This document shows positions 1-8,400 of a stretch of DNA of 15,964 nt, in pieces. The stretch is from JBBATK01 sp044228285 (lineage in GTDB: Bacteria > Bacteroidota > Ignavibacteria > Kapaibacteriales > NICIL-2): positions 1 to 15,964 of the forward strand of contig JBGAVD010000014.1 of assembly GCA_044228285.1 (NCBI GenBank). Direction: 5' to 3'. The stretch's first letter is position 1. Every line of letters starts with the position of its first letter. Below the pieces are notes generated by a model that saw only the letters and a program-made list of their open reading frames with translations, was not told where the DNA came from and did not search any database. The translations under genes were made by a program, and so were the position numbers.

Positions 1-27
1 CGTCTTCAAGCGCAGTTCAGCTACTAG
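1..27 (+). CDS. possible 3' end of an upstream gene
   Basis: The first frame of the window reads RLQAQFSY and then a TAG stop at 25-27. A strong + strand terminator lies about 60 bases downstream, so a gene ending near here is expected. A C-terminus finishing in an aromatic residue, with alternating hydrophobic residues, is also usual for outer-membrane beta-barrels. Eight residues are too few to identify the product. Another frame also stays open past this point, so the frame choice is tentative. Confidence 0.25.
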   Translation, partial: RLQAQFSY

Positions 28-41
28 TTTCTCATTATTTG

Positions 42-74
42 CTTTCATCTGCATCCTTCGGATGCAGATGGAAG
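42..74. repeat. long perfect hairpin upstream of terminator
   Basis: CATCTGCATCC (46-56) and its exact reverse complement (60-70) flank a TTC triloop. This gives an 11-bp perfect stem, which extends through a G-T wobble to 42/74. No T-run follows it on either strand, so it is not itself a classical terminator. It sits 10 bases before the terminator at 84-125 and may be part of a 3'-end structure protecting the upstream transcript. On the minus strand the loop reads C(GAA)G, a core seen in other hairpins of this window. Confidence 0.6.
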
Positions 75-83
75 ACAGTCTGC

Positions 84-125
84 ACATGCCGTCGCGACAA
101 TCTCGCGTCGGCATGTTTTGTTTTG
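84..125 (+). terminator. rho-independent terminator
   Basis: ACATGCCG (84-91) pairs with CGGCATGT (109-116). After one T-T mismatch the stem continues with CGCGA/TCGCG around a five-base loop. A TTTTGTTTT run follows at 116-124. The GC-rich stem with a downstream T-tract is the classical intrinsic terminator layout and would end a + strand transcript entering from the left edge. Confidence 0.82.
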
Positions 126-248
126 TCACTCACCTCACTATCCGTCCCAGCCTGCCTAGATTTGCAACGAGCTGCAACACTTTATTGTCAAGACATTCCA
201 GAGCCAAGCAGTGTTGACTATTCATGAACCACTGAGCTATTCATTCAC

Positions 249-593
249 ATGCAATCATTGGACACAGTTCGCACCAAGCTACTAGCGCTCCCAGAAGTCA
301 CGGAGGAACCTCACTTTGAAAAGACTTCCTTCAGGGTCAAGTCGAAGATCTTTGCCACCTGTGATGAGCAGAACAATCGTCTCTGCATCAAACTCTCAGA
401 AGCAGATCAGCACTCGTATAGCTTGGCGGACAAGGAGAGCATCTATGCGGTCGACAACAAATGGGGCAAGCACGGTTGGACCTTCGTGGACCTTGTGCAA
501 GTGAAGGACGAGCTCTTACAAAGAGCGCTCTTGAGTGCGTACTGCACCGTCGCTCCAAAGAAGCTGGCGGAATCGATAGCCAATCGTAGATAA
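249..593 (+). CDS. MmcQ/YjbR family protein
   Basis: A 114-residue protein of the MmcQ/YjbR family (CyaY-like fold, often called DNA-binding but with poorly defined function). Family features visible are an N-terminal LLALPEVTEEPHF segment, then SFRVKSKIFATC (about residues 27-38, the 'F-R-V-x-x-K-I-F-A' strand), a KLSEAD segment, and the aromatic KWGKHGWTFVDL block (about 70-81). The length matches the family. The ATG at 249 is the only reasonable start, because an in-frame TGA lies at 225-227. No convincing Shine-Dalgarno sequence precedes it. It stands alone: the terminator at 84-125 is upstream and a long gene-free stretch follows. The family call is good; the biological role is unknown. 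Confidence 0.85.
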   Translation: MQSLDTVRTKLLALPEVTEEPHFEKTSFRVKSKIFATCDEQNNRLCIKLSEADQHSYSLADKESIYAVDNKWGKHGWTFVDLVQVKDELLQRALLSAYCTVAPKKLAESIANRR

Positions 594-648
594 TAAGACA
601 GAGATCGTACTTCCAATCTCCTTATGATGCAGGTTCTGTATGCTTCGT

Positions 649-692
649 GCATGAGCCATGCTCCTAGTGCGTGAAACAGTTGCTTTTTTTTT
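649..692 (+). terminator. weak terminator-like T-tract
   Basis: A run of nine T (684-692) lies about 90 bases after the MmcQ/YjbR stop. The only nearby hairpin is GCAT-GAGCC-ATGC (649-661), which is short and about 20 bases too far upstream for a standard terminator. It could still mark the 3' end of that gene, but this is weak support. Confidence 0.25.
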
Positions 693-747
693 CTTGTCAA
701 GGCTCATCATCGTAAAGCCCTCAAGTACTCAGTTGCGTCACAACGCT

Positions 748-895
748 TGATTCAGTACTCAATCATTATCACTCACTCAACCTGAGACAAGTCCGTGCCT
801 CGCCCTTTCCAAACAATCAAAACAAGTACAATTCGTATTGTCATAGTAGGTAGTTGAAGTGCGACAGACCTCGTTCATCTTCGTCTGTTAACTGG
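748..895. repeat. ~150-bp tandem repeat, copy 1
   Basis: First copy of a head-to-tail duplicated unit. Positions 758-895 (138 bp) appear base-for-base identical to 914-1051, and the preceding 12 bases (748-759) recur at 897-908. Copy 1 lacks the 7-base GCAATCT insertion found near the start of copy 2. The unit contains three short inverted repeats: CTCA-ACC-TGAG (776-786), ACAAT-TCGT-ATTGT (828-841) and ACAGAC/GTCTGT around a 13-base loop (864-888). No open frame of note was seen. It could be a non-coding RNA unit, a regulatory block or a recent slippage duplication. Confidence 0.9.
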
Positions 896-896
896 A

Positions 897-1051
897 TGAT
901 TCAGTACTGCAATCTCAATCATTATCACTCACTCAACCTGAGACAAGTCCGTGCCTCGCCCTTTCCAAACAATCAAAACAAGTACAATTCGTATTGTCAT
1001 AGTAGGTAGTTGAAGTGCGACAGACCTCGTTCATCTTCGTCTGTTAACTGG
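897..1051. repeat. ~150-bp tandem repeat, copy 2
   Basis: Second copy of the unit described at 748-895, separated from copy 1 by a single base (896). It is 155 bp because of a 7-base insertion (about 909-915). The other 138 bases show no difference from copy 1, including all three internal inverted repeats. Full identity over 138 non-coding bases implies a recent duplication or continuing homogenisation. Confidence 0.9.
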
Positions 1052-1383
1052 TGCATTCGTATGTTGTCCGACAAGAGTTGATGCGCCTTCAACAGCAGTC
1101 ATCGTTGTCATTAGTCCTTGCTCTTACAAGAGATTCAGACATACTACTCGAAAACAAGACAACGTTCTTTTGGTGATATTGTGCTTCATCTGGTGTCTGC
1201 ACCTCTACTGCAAACCTTCAGCCTACTAAGCATTTGAGATAGCTGCGCTTGAGTTTAACAGCAATCATGCGCAGTAATGAAGAAGGCTACATTGTTCATA
1301 GAACTCTTGCACCGAACGTTGCTGCTACCACATTGTTTTCCCTGCTTTTGTGAAAGGCTCAGGGAATCGCGTCTTCCCCATTG

Positions 1384-1401
1384 TGCAGCATTGGTGCTGC
1401 A
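1384..1401. repeat. short perfect hairpin in 5' region of FAD gene
   Basis: TGCAGCA-TTGG-TGCTGCA forms a perfect 7-bp stem with a four-base loop about 60 bases before the FAD oxidoreductase start. It lies in the likely leader of that gene. No T-run follows, so it is a possible operator or mRNA structure rather than a terminator. Its role is unknown. Confidence 0.4.
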
Positions 1402-1460
1402 GAGTAGCTGGATTGGAAGACACTAGTCCATCATGATCCGTTTGATTGAAAGATACGCCT

Positions 1461-3035
1461 ATGAGTTCACGAAGAGATTTTCTCCGCACGGTTGTCCTTG
1501 GAACTGGTTCCGTGTACATGAGTTCGTTGCTTGGTTGTTCAGATAGCAAAGTCCGAAACCTTGGACGTATGCACGAGTTGAAGAACTTAGAGCAGCCATA
1601 TGTGCATACGCGTTCACAGCAGTACACGAATGCCCATGCGTACATTCGTGATCACAAGGCGCTTCCTTCCTCTCATCCAGAAGAAGTGCAAACCGATGTT
1701 GCGATCATAGGAGCTGGTATAGCCGGACTCACCTGTGCATACGCACTTTCGAAATTGGGATATAGCGTAGTCTTAGTCGAGAATGAAACTCGCACCGGAG
1801 GTGCAGCAGTCTACAGCTCTTTCCGCGGATTGCATTTTCCTTTGGCGTCAATCTACTTTGTTGACAACAACCCCTTGATTCAAGAGCTGTGCAGATATGC
1901 AGATGTCAAGCCTCTCTCAGCACCAGAGGATGCGCTGGTTTTGAACAAAACAACATACTATGATTATTGGCAAGACTCCGTGATAGCGAGCTTACCAATC
2001 AGCACTTCCGACAAACAAGCCATGCGAAGGTTCCGCGACGATATGTTAGCCATCGAGGAACCGCCAGCGTACCCACTGCCAGACAAACTGAGTCCGGAGT
2101 TGGCTCGTTACGACTCGATGAGTGCACGACAATTCTGTGCGTCCTATGGTTCGAATTTCTTGTCGCAGTTTATCAACCTCTACACTCGTTCGTCCATGGG
2201 CGGCTCTCTTGACGATACCAACACCTACGCTCTGTTGAATTTCTATACTGGAGAGATTGCAAAGAACCCTCAAACAACACGCTTTACCTTTGAAGGCGGT
2301 TTGGGTGGCTTTGTGAGTAAGCTGGGAGCAAAGCTGGGACAGGTTCATACCATTCTCGAAACGTGTGCTGTGCGCATTACTAACAATGCACAATCGGTGG
2401 ACGTTGACTGCATCTCTAAGGATGGTCGCGCAACAAAGCTCAAGGCGAAACAAACGATTCTCGCTACTCAGAAGTTCCAGGCACCATTCCTGCTTCCAGA
2501 CTTACCGGAAGCACAGAGTGCCGCTATGCGGCAACTTCAGTACGCACCAATGCTTACAGTGCATGTGTGTTCAGACACACCAATTCTCGAAGGTCGTGGC
2601 TTTGATACCTGGTACCCAGAGGCGGGAGAGCTCTTTACCGACATCATTGATCCACGCTCCATAAAAGTACCACCTGATTCAGGTGCTTATGTTGCTAGCG
2701 TGTATTGTCCGCTGCCAAGCAGACAACGTTCTCTCTTAAGCGACGAAGCCCAGGTTGTTCAACGCGCCCGGCAAGTAGCCGAGAAAGTACTGGCACTGCA
2801 TGGGAATACGCAGGTAGAAACAGTGCAGGATATCTACACCTATGCTTGGGGACACAGTATGGCTCTGGCCAAACCTGGCTCGCACAATGGCATTGCGCAA
2901 ATGGCACGTCGTTCTTTTAAACGAACACACTTTGCAAACACAGATAACGATAGCTGCTCTGCGTTTGAGAACGCAATCGCAAACGCCTTCACCGTAGCCG
3001 AGAAAGTTGAGCGATTGCTAAAGACTGGCTCTTAG
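1461..3035 (+). CDS. Tat-exported FAD-dependent oxidoreductase (amine-oxidase type), probable lipoprotein
   Basis: About 524 residues from ATG 1461; an in-frame TTG at 1446 would add five residues. A GAAAG sequence about 8 bases upstream gives weak ribosome-binding support for the ATG. The N-terminus MSSRRDFLRT is a near-consensus twin-arginine signal. The following hydrophobic stretch ends in LLGC (about residues 24-27), which resembles a lipobox, so the protein may be exported folded with FAD and lipid-anchored. At residues ~78-110 it has the Rossmann dinucleotide-binding motif GAGIAG followed by the acidic strand end VVLVENETRTGG, typical of the flavin amine oxidase/protoporphyrinogen oxidase/phytoene desaturase superfamily. 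The C-terminus (FANTDNDSCSAFENAIANAF) is equivalent to the second FAD-contacting motif. The substrate cannot be read from sequence. The next gene starts 66 bases downstream on the same strand, so the two may be co-transcribed. Confidence 0.85.
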   Translation: MSSRRDFLRTVVLGTGSVYMSSLLGCSDSKVRNLGRMHELKNLEQPYVHTRSQQYTNAHAYIRDHKALPSSHPEEVQTDVAIIGAGIAGLTCAYALSKLGYSVVLVENETRTGGAAVYSSFRGLHFPLASIYFVDNNPLIQELCRYADVKPLSAPEDALVLNKTTYYDYWQDSVIASLPISTSDKQAMRRFRDDMLAIEEPPAYPLPDKLSPELARYDSMSARQFCASYGSNFLSQFINLYTRSSMGGSLDDTNTYALLNFYTGEIAKNPQTTRFTFEGGLGGFVSKLGAKLGQVHTILETCAVRITNNAQSVDVDCISKDGRATKLKAKQTILATQKFQAPFLLPDLPEAQSAAMRQLQYAPMLTVHVCSDTPILEGRGFDTWYPEAGELFTDIIDPRSIKVPPDSGAYVASVYCPLPSRQRSLLSDEAQVVQRARQVAEKVLALHGNTQVETVQDIYTYAWGHSMALAKPGSHNGIAQMARRSFKRTHFANTDNDSCSAFENAIANAFTVAEKVERLLKTGS

Positions 3036-3090
3036 GTTTTGGCTCGAGCGTCGTTAACAGACTAGAGTGTACTCCGATGCAAGGTACCGT

Positions 3091-3104
3091 AGGAGCACGC
3101 GTTG
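3091..3104 (+). promoter_or_regulatory. Shine-Dalgarno deciding a TTG start
   Basis: AGGAG at 3091-3095 is six bases before a TTG at 3102-3104 and fifteen bases before the first ATG (3111). The spacing favours TTG as the start of the YitT-family gene. ATG 3111 or ATG 3150 remain alternatives and would remove 3 or 16 residues of the cytoplasmic N-terminus. Confidence 0.55.
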
Positions 3105-3998
3105 CTGCGGATGAAGGATGTAGTGTATCAACCACCCAAGAAGAGGACCATGAGAAGAACATTCATCGACACCTTACTCATCATCATGGGTATCGCCTGT
3201 GCTTCCTTTGGCTTAGGAGCTTTCCTCCTACCGAACAGCTTCATTGATGGTGGCATTGTTGGTATATCGTTATTGATTGCAGAGACAAGTCATGTGTCTT
3301 TGGCCGCACTCATAGCAGTCCTCAACTTACCATTCGTGTATATGGGATACCGAATGATAGGTACTTCTTTCGCAGTCAAAACCTGCATTAGTATTCTAGC
3401 TTTGTCTGCAGCCCTTGCATTCATCCCTTTTCCATCTGTCACCAACGACAAACTCCTGGTCGCCGTCTTTGGCGGCATCTTCCTCGGACTCGGCATTGGT
3501 TTCACGATGCGCGGCGGAGGAGTTCTTGATGGATCTGAGGTGTTAGCGGTAGCACTCAGCAAGCGCTTTGGACTCACTGTTGGAGATTTCATCCTCGGCT
3601 TGAATATTCTCATTTTCTCTGTCGCAGCACTCATCCTGACTGTTGAAACAGCACTCTACGCCGGACTTACCTACTTCTCAACATCTCGAATGGTAGATTT
3701 TGTGGTGGAAGGAGTGGAAGAGTTTGTGGGTGTCACCATCATTTCGCCGAAGGTAAATGATGTGCGGCTGATGATTGTAAACACCATGGGAAGCGGAGTA
3801 ACTATGTACAGCGCACGAGGTGGCTATCATTCGGTGACTTCGTCACAGAATATCACAGAAGCTCTCTTCACCGTCATCACACGTCTTGAACTCAATAAAC
3901 TCTACGCAGCCCTCGACACCATCGACCCCGAAGCCTTTGTGACTATTACTAGCATAAAAGACACTCGAGGCGGGCGAGTTCGTAGGCGAACAGGGTGA
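3102..3998 (+). CDS. YitT family integral membrane protein
   Basis: A 298-residue membrane protein of the YitT family (YitT membrane domain plus C-terminal DUF2179). Residues ~20-45 hold the first membrane segment with the characteristic FGLGAFLLPNSFIDGGIVGIS sequence. Further segments follow near 55-75, 82-103 and 110-135, with the conserved GFTMRGGGVLDGSEVLA loop between them. The soluble end (about 220-298, starting near GVTIISPKVNDVRLMI) is the DUF2179 domain, closing with IDPEAFVTITSIKDTRGG and a basic tail, as in Bacteroidota members. The family is thought to be transporter-like, but no substrate is established. The gene lies 66 bases after the FAD oxidoreductase, possibly in one operon. 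Its stop codon abuts the repeat cluster beginning at 4000. Confidence 0.9.
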   Translation: MLRMKDVVYQPPKKRTMRRTFIDTLLIIMGIACASFGLGAFLLPNSFIDGGIVGISLLIAETSHVSLAALIAVLNLPFVYMGYRMIGTSFAVKTCISILALSAALAFIPFPSVTNDKLLVAVFGGIFLGLGIGFTMRGGGVLDGSEVLAVALSKRFGLTVGDFILGLNILIFSVAALILTVETALYAGLTYFSTSRMVDFVVEGVEEFVGVTIISPKVNDVRLMIVNTMGSGVTMYSARGGYHSVTSSQNITEALFTVITRLELNKLYAALDTIDPEAFVTITSIKDTRGGRVRRRTG

Positions 3999-3999
3999 G

Positions 4000-4041
4000 G
4001 ATCTCAGCGTAAAACCTGAGGGTCTCAGCGTAAAACCTGAG
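4000..4041. repeat. two 21-bp direct repeats
   Basis: Two contiguous 21-bp units, 4000-4020 and 4021-4041, differ at one base (GATCTCAGC versus GGTCTCAGC). Each contains CTCAG...CTGAG, so each can fold on itself. A third, shorter relative (4042-4059) follows immediately and belongs to the inverted repeat below. The array starts two bases after the YitT gene's stop and is probably transcribed in its 3' region. Confidence 0.85.
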
Positions 4042-4126
4042 GGTCTCAGCGAAGCTGAGGCTCTCAGTGACTCAAGCAGAGTGTCAGCTAGAGACAGTGA
4101 GAGCCTCAGCTCCGCTGAGACCCTCA
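4038..4126. repeat. 29-bp inverted repeat made of smaller palindromes
   Basis: The left arm 4038-4066 and right arm 4098-4126 are reverse complements over 29 bases with one mismatch, separated by 31 bases. Each arm is itself a palindrome: CTCAGC-GAA-GCTGAG (4045-4059) and CTCAGC-TCC-GCTGAG (4105-4119). The structure can form either one long stem or two small hairpins. No T-run follows, but as a strong structure just past a stop codon it may limit read-through or protect the 3' end of the yitT transcript. It could also be a copy of a dispersed palindromic repeat family. Confidence 0.85.
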
Positions 4127-4359
4127 CACCCCCTCACCTGACCACTATCAGCACCATATCTGACATCCATCATAAGCCTCCAACCGTACCCACCCTACAT
4201 TTGATCGCAGTAAGTTCATCCAAGGATTGAAGAGTGAGCTAGACAGCGCTTACTGCTCCTTGGACACTGACCTTGCTTTGATCGCCCAATGGGTTCTGCA
4301 CGCGTTCAAGTCAAGGCCTAATAAACCAGCTCGCGGAACCCACTTTTCACGGGGGTTAT
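4127..4359. other. intergenic leader of the secreted-protein unit
   Basis: No gene was seen between the repeat cluster and the beta-helix gene. TTTGATCGC occurs twice, near 4200 and 4276. AACCC (4337-4341) can pair with GGGTT (4353-4357), which overlaps the G-rich ribosome-binding segment just before the ATG at 4360. A promoter is expected here, but no clear consensus was found. Confidence 0.4.
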
Positions 4360-5418
4360 ATGAAACTCGGTATTCGCATTTGTTTGGTGCTTGGTCTTTT
4401 CCTGAGCACAGTGCCGACACTCTTGGCACAGTCAAGTTTTGCCATAGTAAAGCCCTCTGGCAGCACTATCATTAAGTCCACATTGAAAGACGCAGTGGAT
4501 GCTGCAGCCAATGGCGATATCATCTACTTGCCATCGGGCAACACGAGCGTTACGGATCTGACAATAAACAAAGGAGTGCACCTTATTGGAATGGGTTATC
4601 ACCCAGATTCAACAGGTGGGGCAGGACAAACAGTTCTTACAGGAAACCTGTACTTTGTAACAGGTGCCGATGGAGGCTCAATTCAAGGGGTGTATGTTAC
4701 TGGTGGAATATTATTCGGGAAGTCGACAGCGAATAGTGAAGTTCACAACTTCGTGATTACACGCTGTTATATCGCAGGAGCTCTGTATCTCGCGAACGAC
4801 TGGAACTACTCGACGAATGGATCCAACTTTACCATCACAGAGAACATCATAAACTACGGTATCTGCGGGGGGCGCGCTAGTAACGTACTGATCTCAAACA
4901 ATATCATCATTCAGATCGATATCCTCTTCCGTCCCTTCACGCGATTTGCCAATGCGGTTATTCAGAACAATATCATTTTACCGCTTGACAATAGCGTTTC
5001 GAACGACATCACCGGAACCACATTCAAGAACAATGTTGTTGTTCTTGGAACCCTCGCCTATGTCAATGAATACAGTGGCAATATCTATCTGAACAATCTC
5101 CATAGCTCGCCCACAGGTTTGAACAGTAATGGTGTGATTACGAGCACAGGTAACGTGTACATTTCGCGCGACAACATGTTTGTACGCCAAAGCGGTGGAC
5201 GTTTCAGCTTCACCGATGACTATCATTTGACTCCAGCAGCGATCAACGCTCTCAAAGGTACTGACGGCACACAAGTTGGTATCTATGGCACATCCAATGC
5301 CTTCAAGGACGGTGGCATGCCACCGAACCCAGCTATTCTTCAAGCGAAGGTCGCCACAAAGACCAATGCAAAGGGAAAGCTCGACATAGAGTTTAAAGTC
5401 CAAACACAAACCAAATAA
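4360..5418 (+). CDS. secreted right-handed parallel beta-helix protein
   Basis: 352 residues. MKLGIRICLVLGLFLSTVPTLLAQ is a Sec signal peptide with likely cleavage after LLAQ (about residue 24). The mature part begins with a segment typical of pectate-lyase-like beta-helix proteins: LKDAVDAAANGDIIYLPSG, then LTINKGVHLIGMG. It continues in repeated short turns rich in N, G and I/V (SNVLISNNIIIQ, NAVIQNNIILP, TTFKNNVVVLG, SGNIYLNNL), each a likely helix rung, to about residue 260. The C-terminal ~40 residues look different (KTNAKGKLDIEFKVQ), but I see no full T9SS sorting domain. No catalytic residues could be assigned, so it may be a structural or carbohydrate-binding surface protein. It has a GGGGG ribosome-binding segment at 4351. 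Its stop lies 13 bases before the next ATG, so it is very likely co-transcribed with the large secreted protein that follows. Confidence 0.82.
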   Translation: MKLGIRICLVLGLFLSTVPTLLAQSSFAIVKPSGSTIIKSTLKDAVDAAANGDIIYLPSGNTSVTDLTINKGVHLIGMGYHPDSTGGAGQTVLTGNLYFVTGADGGSIQGVYVTGGILFGKSTANSEVHNFVITRCYIAGALYLANDWNYSTNGSNFTITENIINYGICGGRASNVLISNNIIIQIDILFRPFTRFANAVIQNNIILPLDNSVSNDITGTTFKNNVVVLGTLAYVNEYSGNIYLNNLHSSPTGLNSNGVITSTGNVYISRDNMFVRQSGGRFSFTDDYHLTPAAINALKGTDGTQVGIYGTSNAFKDGGMPPNPAILQAKVATKTNAKGKLDIEFKVQTQTK

Positions 5419-5421
5419 CCA

Positions 5422-5427
5422 CGGAGG
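5422..5427 (+). promoter_or_regulatory. strong Shine-Dalgarno for the T9SS cargo gene
   Basis: CGGAGG lies four bases before the ATG at 5432, inside the 13-base gap after the beta-helix gene. Together with the short gap it supports translational coupling or an operon, and it shows that this organism uses canonical ribosome binding. Confidence 0.7.
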
Positions 5428-5431
5428 ATCT

Positions 5432-8400
5432 ATGAAAAAGCTACTCCTTGTACTGATGCTGCTGGCAGCATCAGGCAGCGCACTCGCTCAGCGGGTGACG
5501 AGTTTGGAATACTGGTTTGATGGGAACTACGCTCTGAAGCAATCAAAGAGTGTCAATGCAGCGGGCAGTCTGGCAAGCATTGTTGAATCACTCGATGTGC
5601 CTACTCTCAACAATGGCTTCCACACATTGTCGATTCGCTTTAGCGACAACAACAACAAATGGTCGTCTGTTGTTGACCGCACATTCTTCAAAGCTGAAGC
5701 AGCCGCCTCAACAAGCACTTCTATTGTAGCAGTAGAATATTGGGTTGATGGCCTCCGCGTAAATAGCACCAAGAAATCTCTCACTGCGTTCAACGGTATT
5801 CTTGTGGATCAACTTGATCTACCGAGCCTGAACAATGGTATGCATACCTTGTCCATTCGTTTTCTCGACAACAACAATCTCTGGACTGGGACAAAGGATT
5901 ATGTCTTCTTCAAAGCAGGCAGCACAGCTGATGCCGAGTTCTTGGTTACCAAAATGCGCTACTGGTTCGACAACGACTCCACACAGATTATCGAGGTCTC
6001 GATGCCAAAGGCAGCGAGTATTATTGACCTTCAGCAGTATATCGATCTGAAGAGTCCCTCTCCAGATTTGTTCCCACAGTTGTTCAGCATTCAATTCGGT
6101 GACAACAGCGGACTGTGGTCTGCAGTGTACACAAAGACCTTTGTGCCAGAACCTTCGTTCGAAGCCTATCAGTATCTCAACACCATCTCGTTTCGTAACA
6201 CCAGCAGTTTCTCGCGAAGCTTTCGCTGGAACTTTGGAGACGGCACGACAGATACCACCGTTAACCCAACACACACTTACAAACAACCAGGTGTGTACAC
6301 GGTAACTCTGCAGGCAACAAACAAACTGGGAACGCGCGATAGTTTTGATGTGATTCAAGTGAGAGGTCTGCGTGAGGTTGTCAGCAATAGAGCGGGCAAT
6401 GCAGGCGATGCTTCGATTCTGGTCTATGGTGCTGGCTTCGCACGTGATGCAAAGGTTTGGCTTGAAGGACCAACAACGATTCAAGCAGACACGTCCTACA
6501 TCGAACGCATGGACGCCATGTATGCGCGCTTTGATCTCCGATCGAAACCACTGGGTGTCTATGATGTAGCAGTGCAGTTCCCAGGTGACACAGTAATGCG
6601 CCTTCTGAAGTCGTTTACTATCGAAGCAGCAACTGCTGCGCAGCCCTTTGTGAGTGTTGATGGTCGTAATCGCATTCTCTTTGGACGCTGGCAGAGCTAC
6701 CAAATGAACATTGGAAACTCTGGCAATGTGGATGCAAGCGGCGTTCCGTTACTTATGGTCGTCAGCAAATCTGATGGCTTGGAACTCGACTTCCGCAATC
6801 TGAACATTGCTGTATCAGCATCAACAGCGGCATCGGGTTTGAGCTATCTGCTCGATAGTGTACCTAATCGTTTTGAGATCGATGAACTTTTTGGCGAGCC
6901 CTTTGAAGGGTATGTGTATGTGTTTTACATACCGAACATTCCTGCCAACTCAAGTCGTACACTCGAACTCAAAATCAAGACCAATCAGAGTTTCAAGCTC
7001 TACACATGGATGAACGCTCCCTACTTCCAATCACCTTTCGACGATGCTGTTGCTTCATGCATCAACGAAGCCATTGCTTGGTATGCAATGGAAAAGGGTT
7101 TGGACCTAGGCCTGAAGTTCATTCCGGGTGCGGGTTGCTTAAAGAACATCGGAAAGGAATCCTATGGTATGATGTCGAGGGTGATTGAACGAAAGATCGG
7201 CAAAGACTCCGACGGCAAGCCCTACAAAACCTGGGGCGAGTGGGCTTGGGGTTGGGGCAACTGGGCAGTAGACATGACCGCTATCGGCGTTGGTTGTGCC
7301 ATGGATGTGTTTCCGCCAACAAAGGCTGCAAAGTTTGCCTATGCATCGTACAAGACCATCATCGAGCTGAACAAGATCAAGAAGGATGTGCGCAAGCTTG
7401 CCTCGGCCGACGCGAAGTGTCGAGAGAAGTTCAAACATCTCTCCAAGAAAGACCAATACGTCGCAGCAGTCAGTTCCTTCGATCCAAATGAAATGGTTGG
7501 ACCTCATGGATACACTGCACAACGCTTCACTCACAATCAAGGCAGCTATGACTACAGCATCTTCTTTGAGAACAAGTCCAGTGCAAGTGCTGCAGCACAA
7601 GAGGTAATCATTCTCGATACGCTCGACAAAAAGGTATTCGATCTTTCGAGTTTCACTTTCGGATCATTCAGCTATGGTGCAACGGTTACTCACCCACTGA
7701 GCACAATCTCGCACTTCACTATCAACATCGACTCCGTACGCAATAAAGCAGAGATGCTTCGGGTAAATGCAAGTATTGATACTGCAACCGGTATTGTTCG
7801 TTGGCAGTTTATCACGTTGAACCCTGCAACGATGGACTATCCAGAAGATCCTGATGCCGGCTTCTTGCCTCCAAATGTAAATGCACCAGAGGGCGAAGGC
7901 TGTGTGCGCTTCAGCGTGAAGCTGAAGTCAAATCTTCCCGAGAATGTCGCAATCGTCAACCGCGCCAAGATCATCTTCGATCTGAACCAGCCAATCTACA
8001 CGAACACCTATTCCAATGCTTTGGACCTTAGTGCGCCGCAATCGCAGCTCACAGAAGTGCGTACAACTGCAACTCCATATCTGTACCGATTCCACGTCAG
8101 CGCACAAGACGCACTCAGTGGCGTTCGCTATGTTACCCTGTATGGATCTCGCAACGATAGTGCATACATCCCGCTGATGCTCTCTGCACAGACAACCTTT
8201 CTCTATCAATGTGAACCAGGTGTACAGTACAAGTTCTTCTCCATTGCAAGCGATAGCGTTGGAAACGAAGAGGCAATGAAAACGAAAGCTGAACAAAGCT
8301 CTCAAACGGTTGATGTTCCTGAAGAGTTCTCAGCATCACGTATCGATGAACTTGATGTGTCTCCAAACCCAGCAAGTACCATGCTCTATCTACGCTACTC

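Larger units (their letters stand above)
594..1460. other. long gene-free region with tandem duplication
   Basis: About 870 bases separate the MmcQ/YjbR gene from the FAD oxidoreductase gene. No convincing coding frame was found on either strand. The region contains a T-tract near 684, a head-to-tail duplication of a ~150-bp unit (748-1051) and a small hairpin at 1384-1401. The remaining sequence (about 1052-1380) shows no feature I can name. A promoter for the downstream gene must lie here, but no clear -35/-10 pair stands out. Confidence 0.6.

Noticed and set aside
1..125. tRNA or other structured RNA gene at the left edge
   Set aside because: The hairpins at 42-74 and 84-116 are simple stems; no cloverleaf, T-loop motif or CCA end was found, and the second fits a terminator.
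748..1051. Possible CRISPR array
   Set aside because: There are only two long identical units joined head to tail, with no regular short repeats separated by unique spacers and no cas genes.
1325..1645. 106-codon minus-strand open frame over the FAD gene start
   Set aside because: It overlaps the Tat signal-coding start of a well-supported gene and has no protein features of its own.
4000..4126. Insertion-sequence terminal inverted repeats
   Set aside because: The arms are only 31 bases apart with no transposase frame between them, so they cannot delimit an autonomous element.
6218..6240. GCGAAGC-like word in the T9SS cargo gene as part of the mini-hairpin family
   Set aside because: It lies in coding sequence with only a short flanking stem, and occasional matches to a 7-base word are expected by chance.
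5819..6703. 294-codon open frame antisense to the T9SS cargo gene
   Set aside because: Long antisense frames arise from the codon use of the real gene; the Cys/Trp-rich translation has no domain and the opposite strand is clearly coding.
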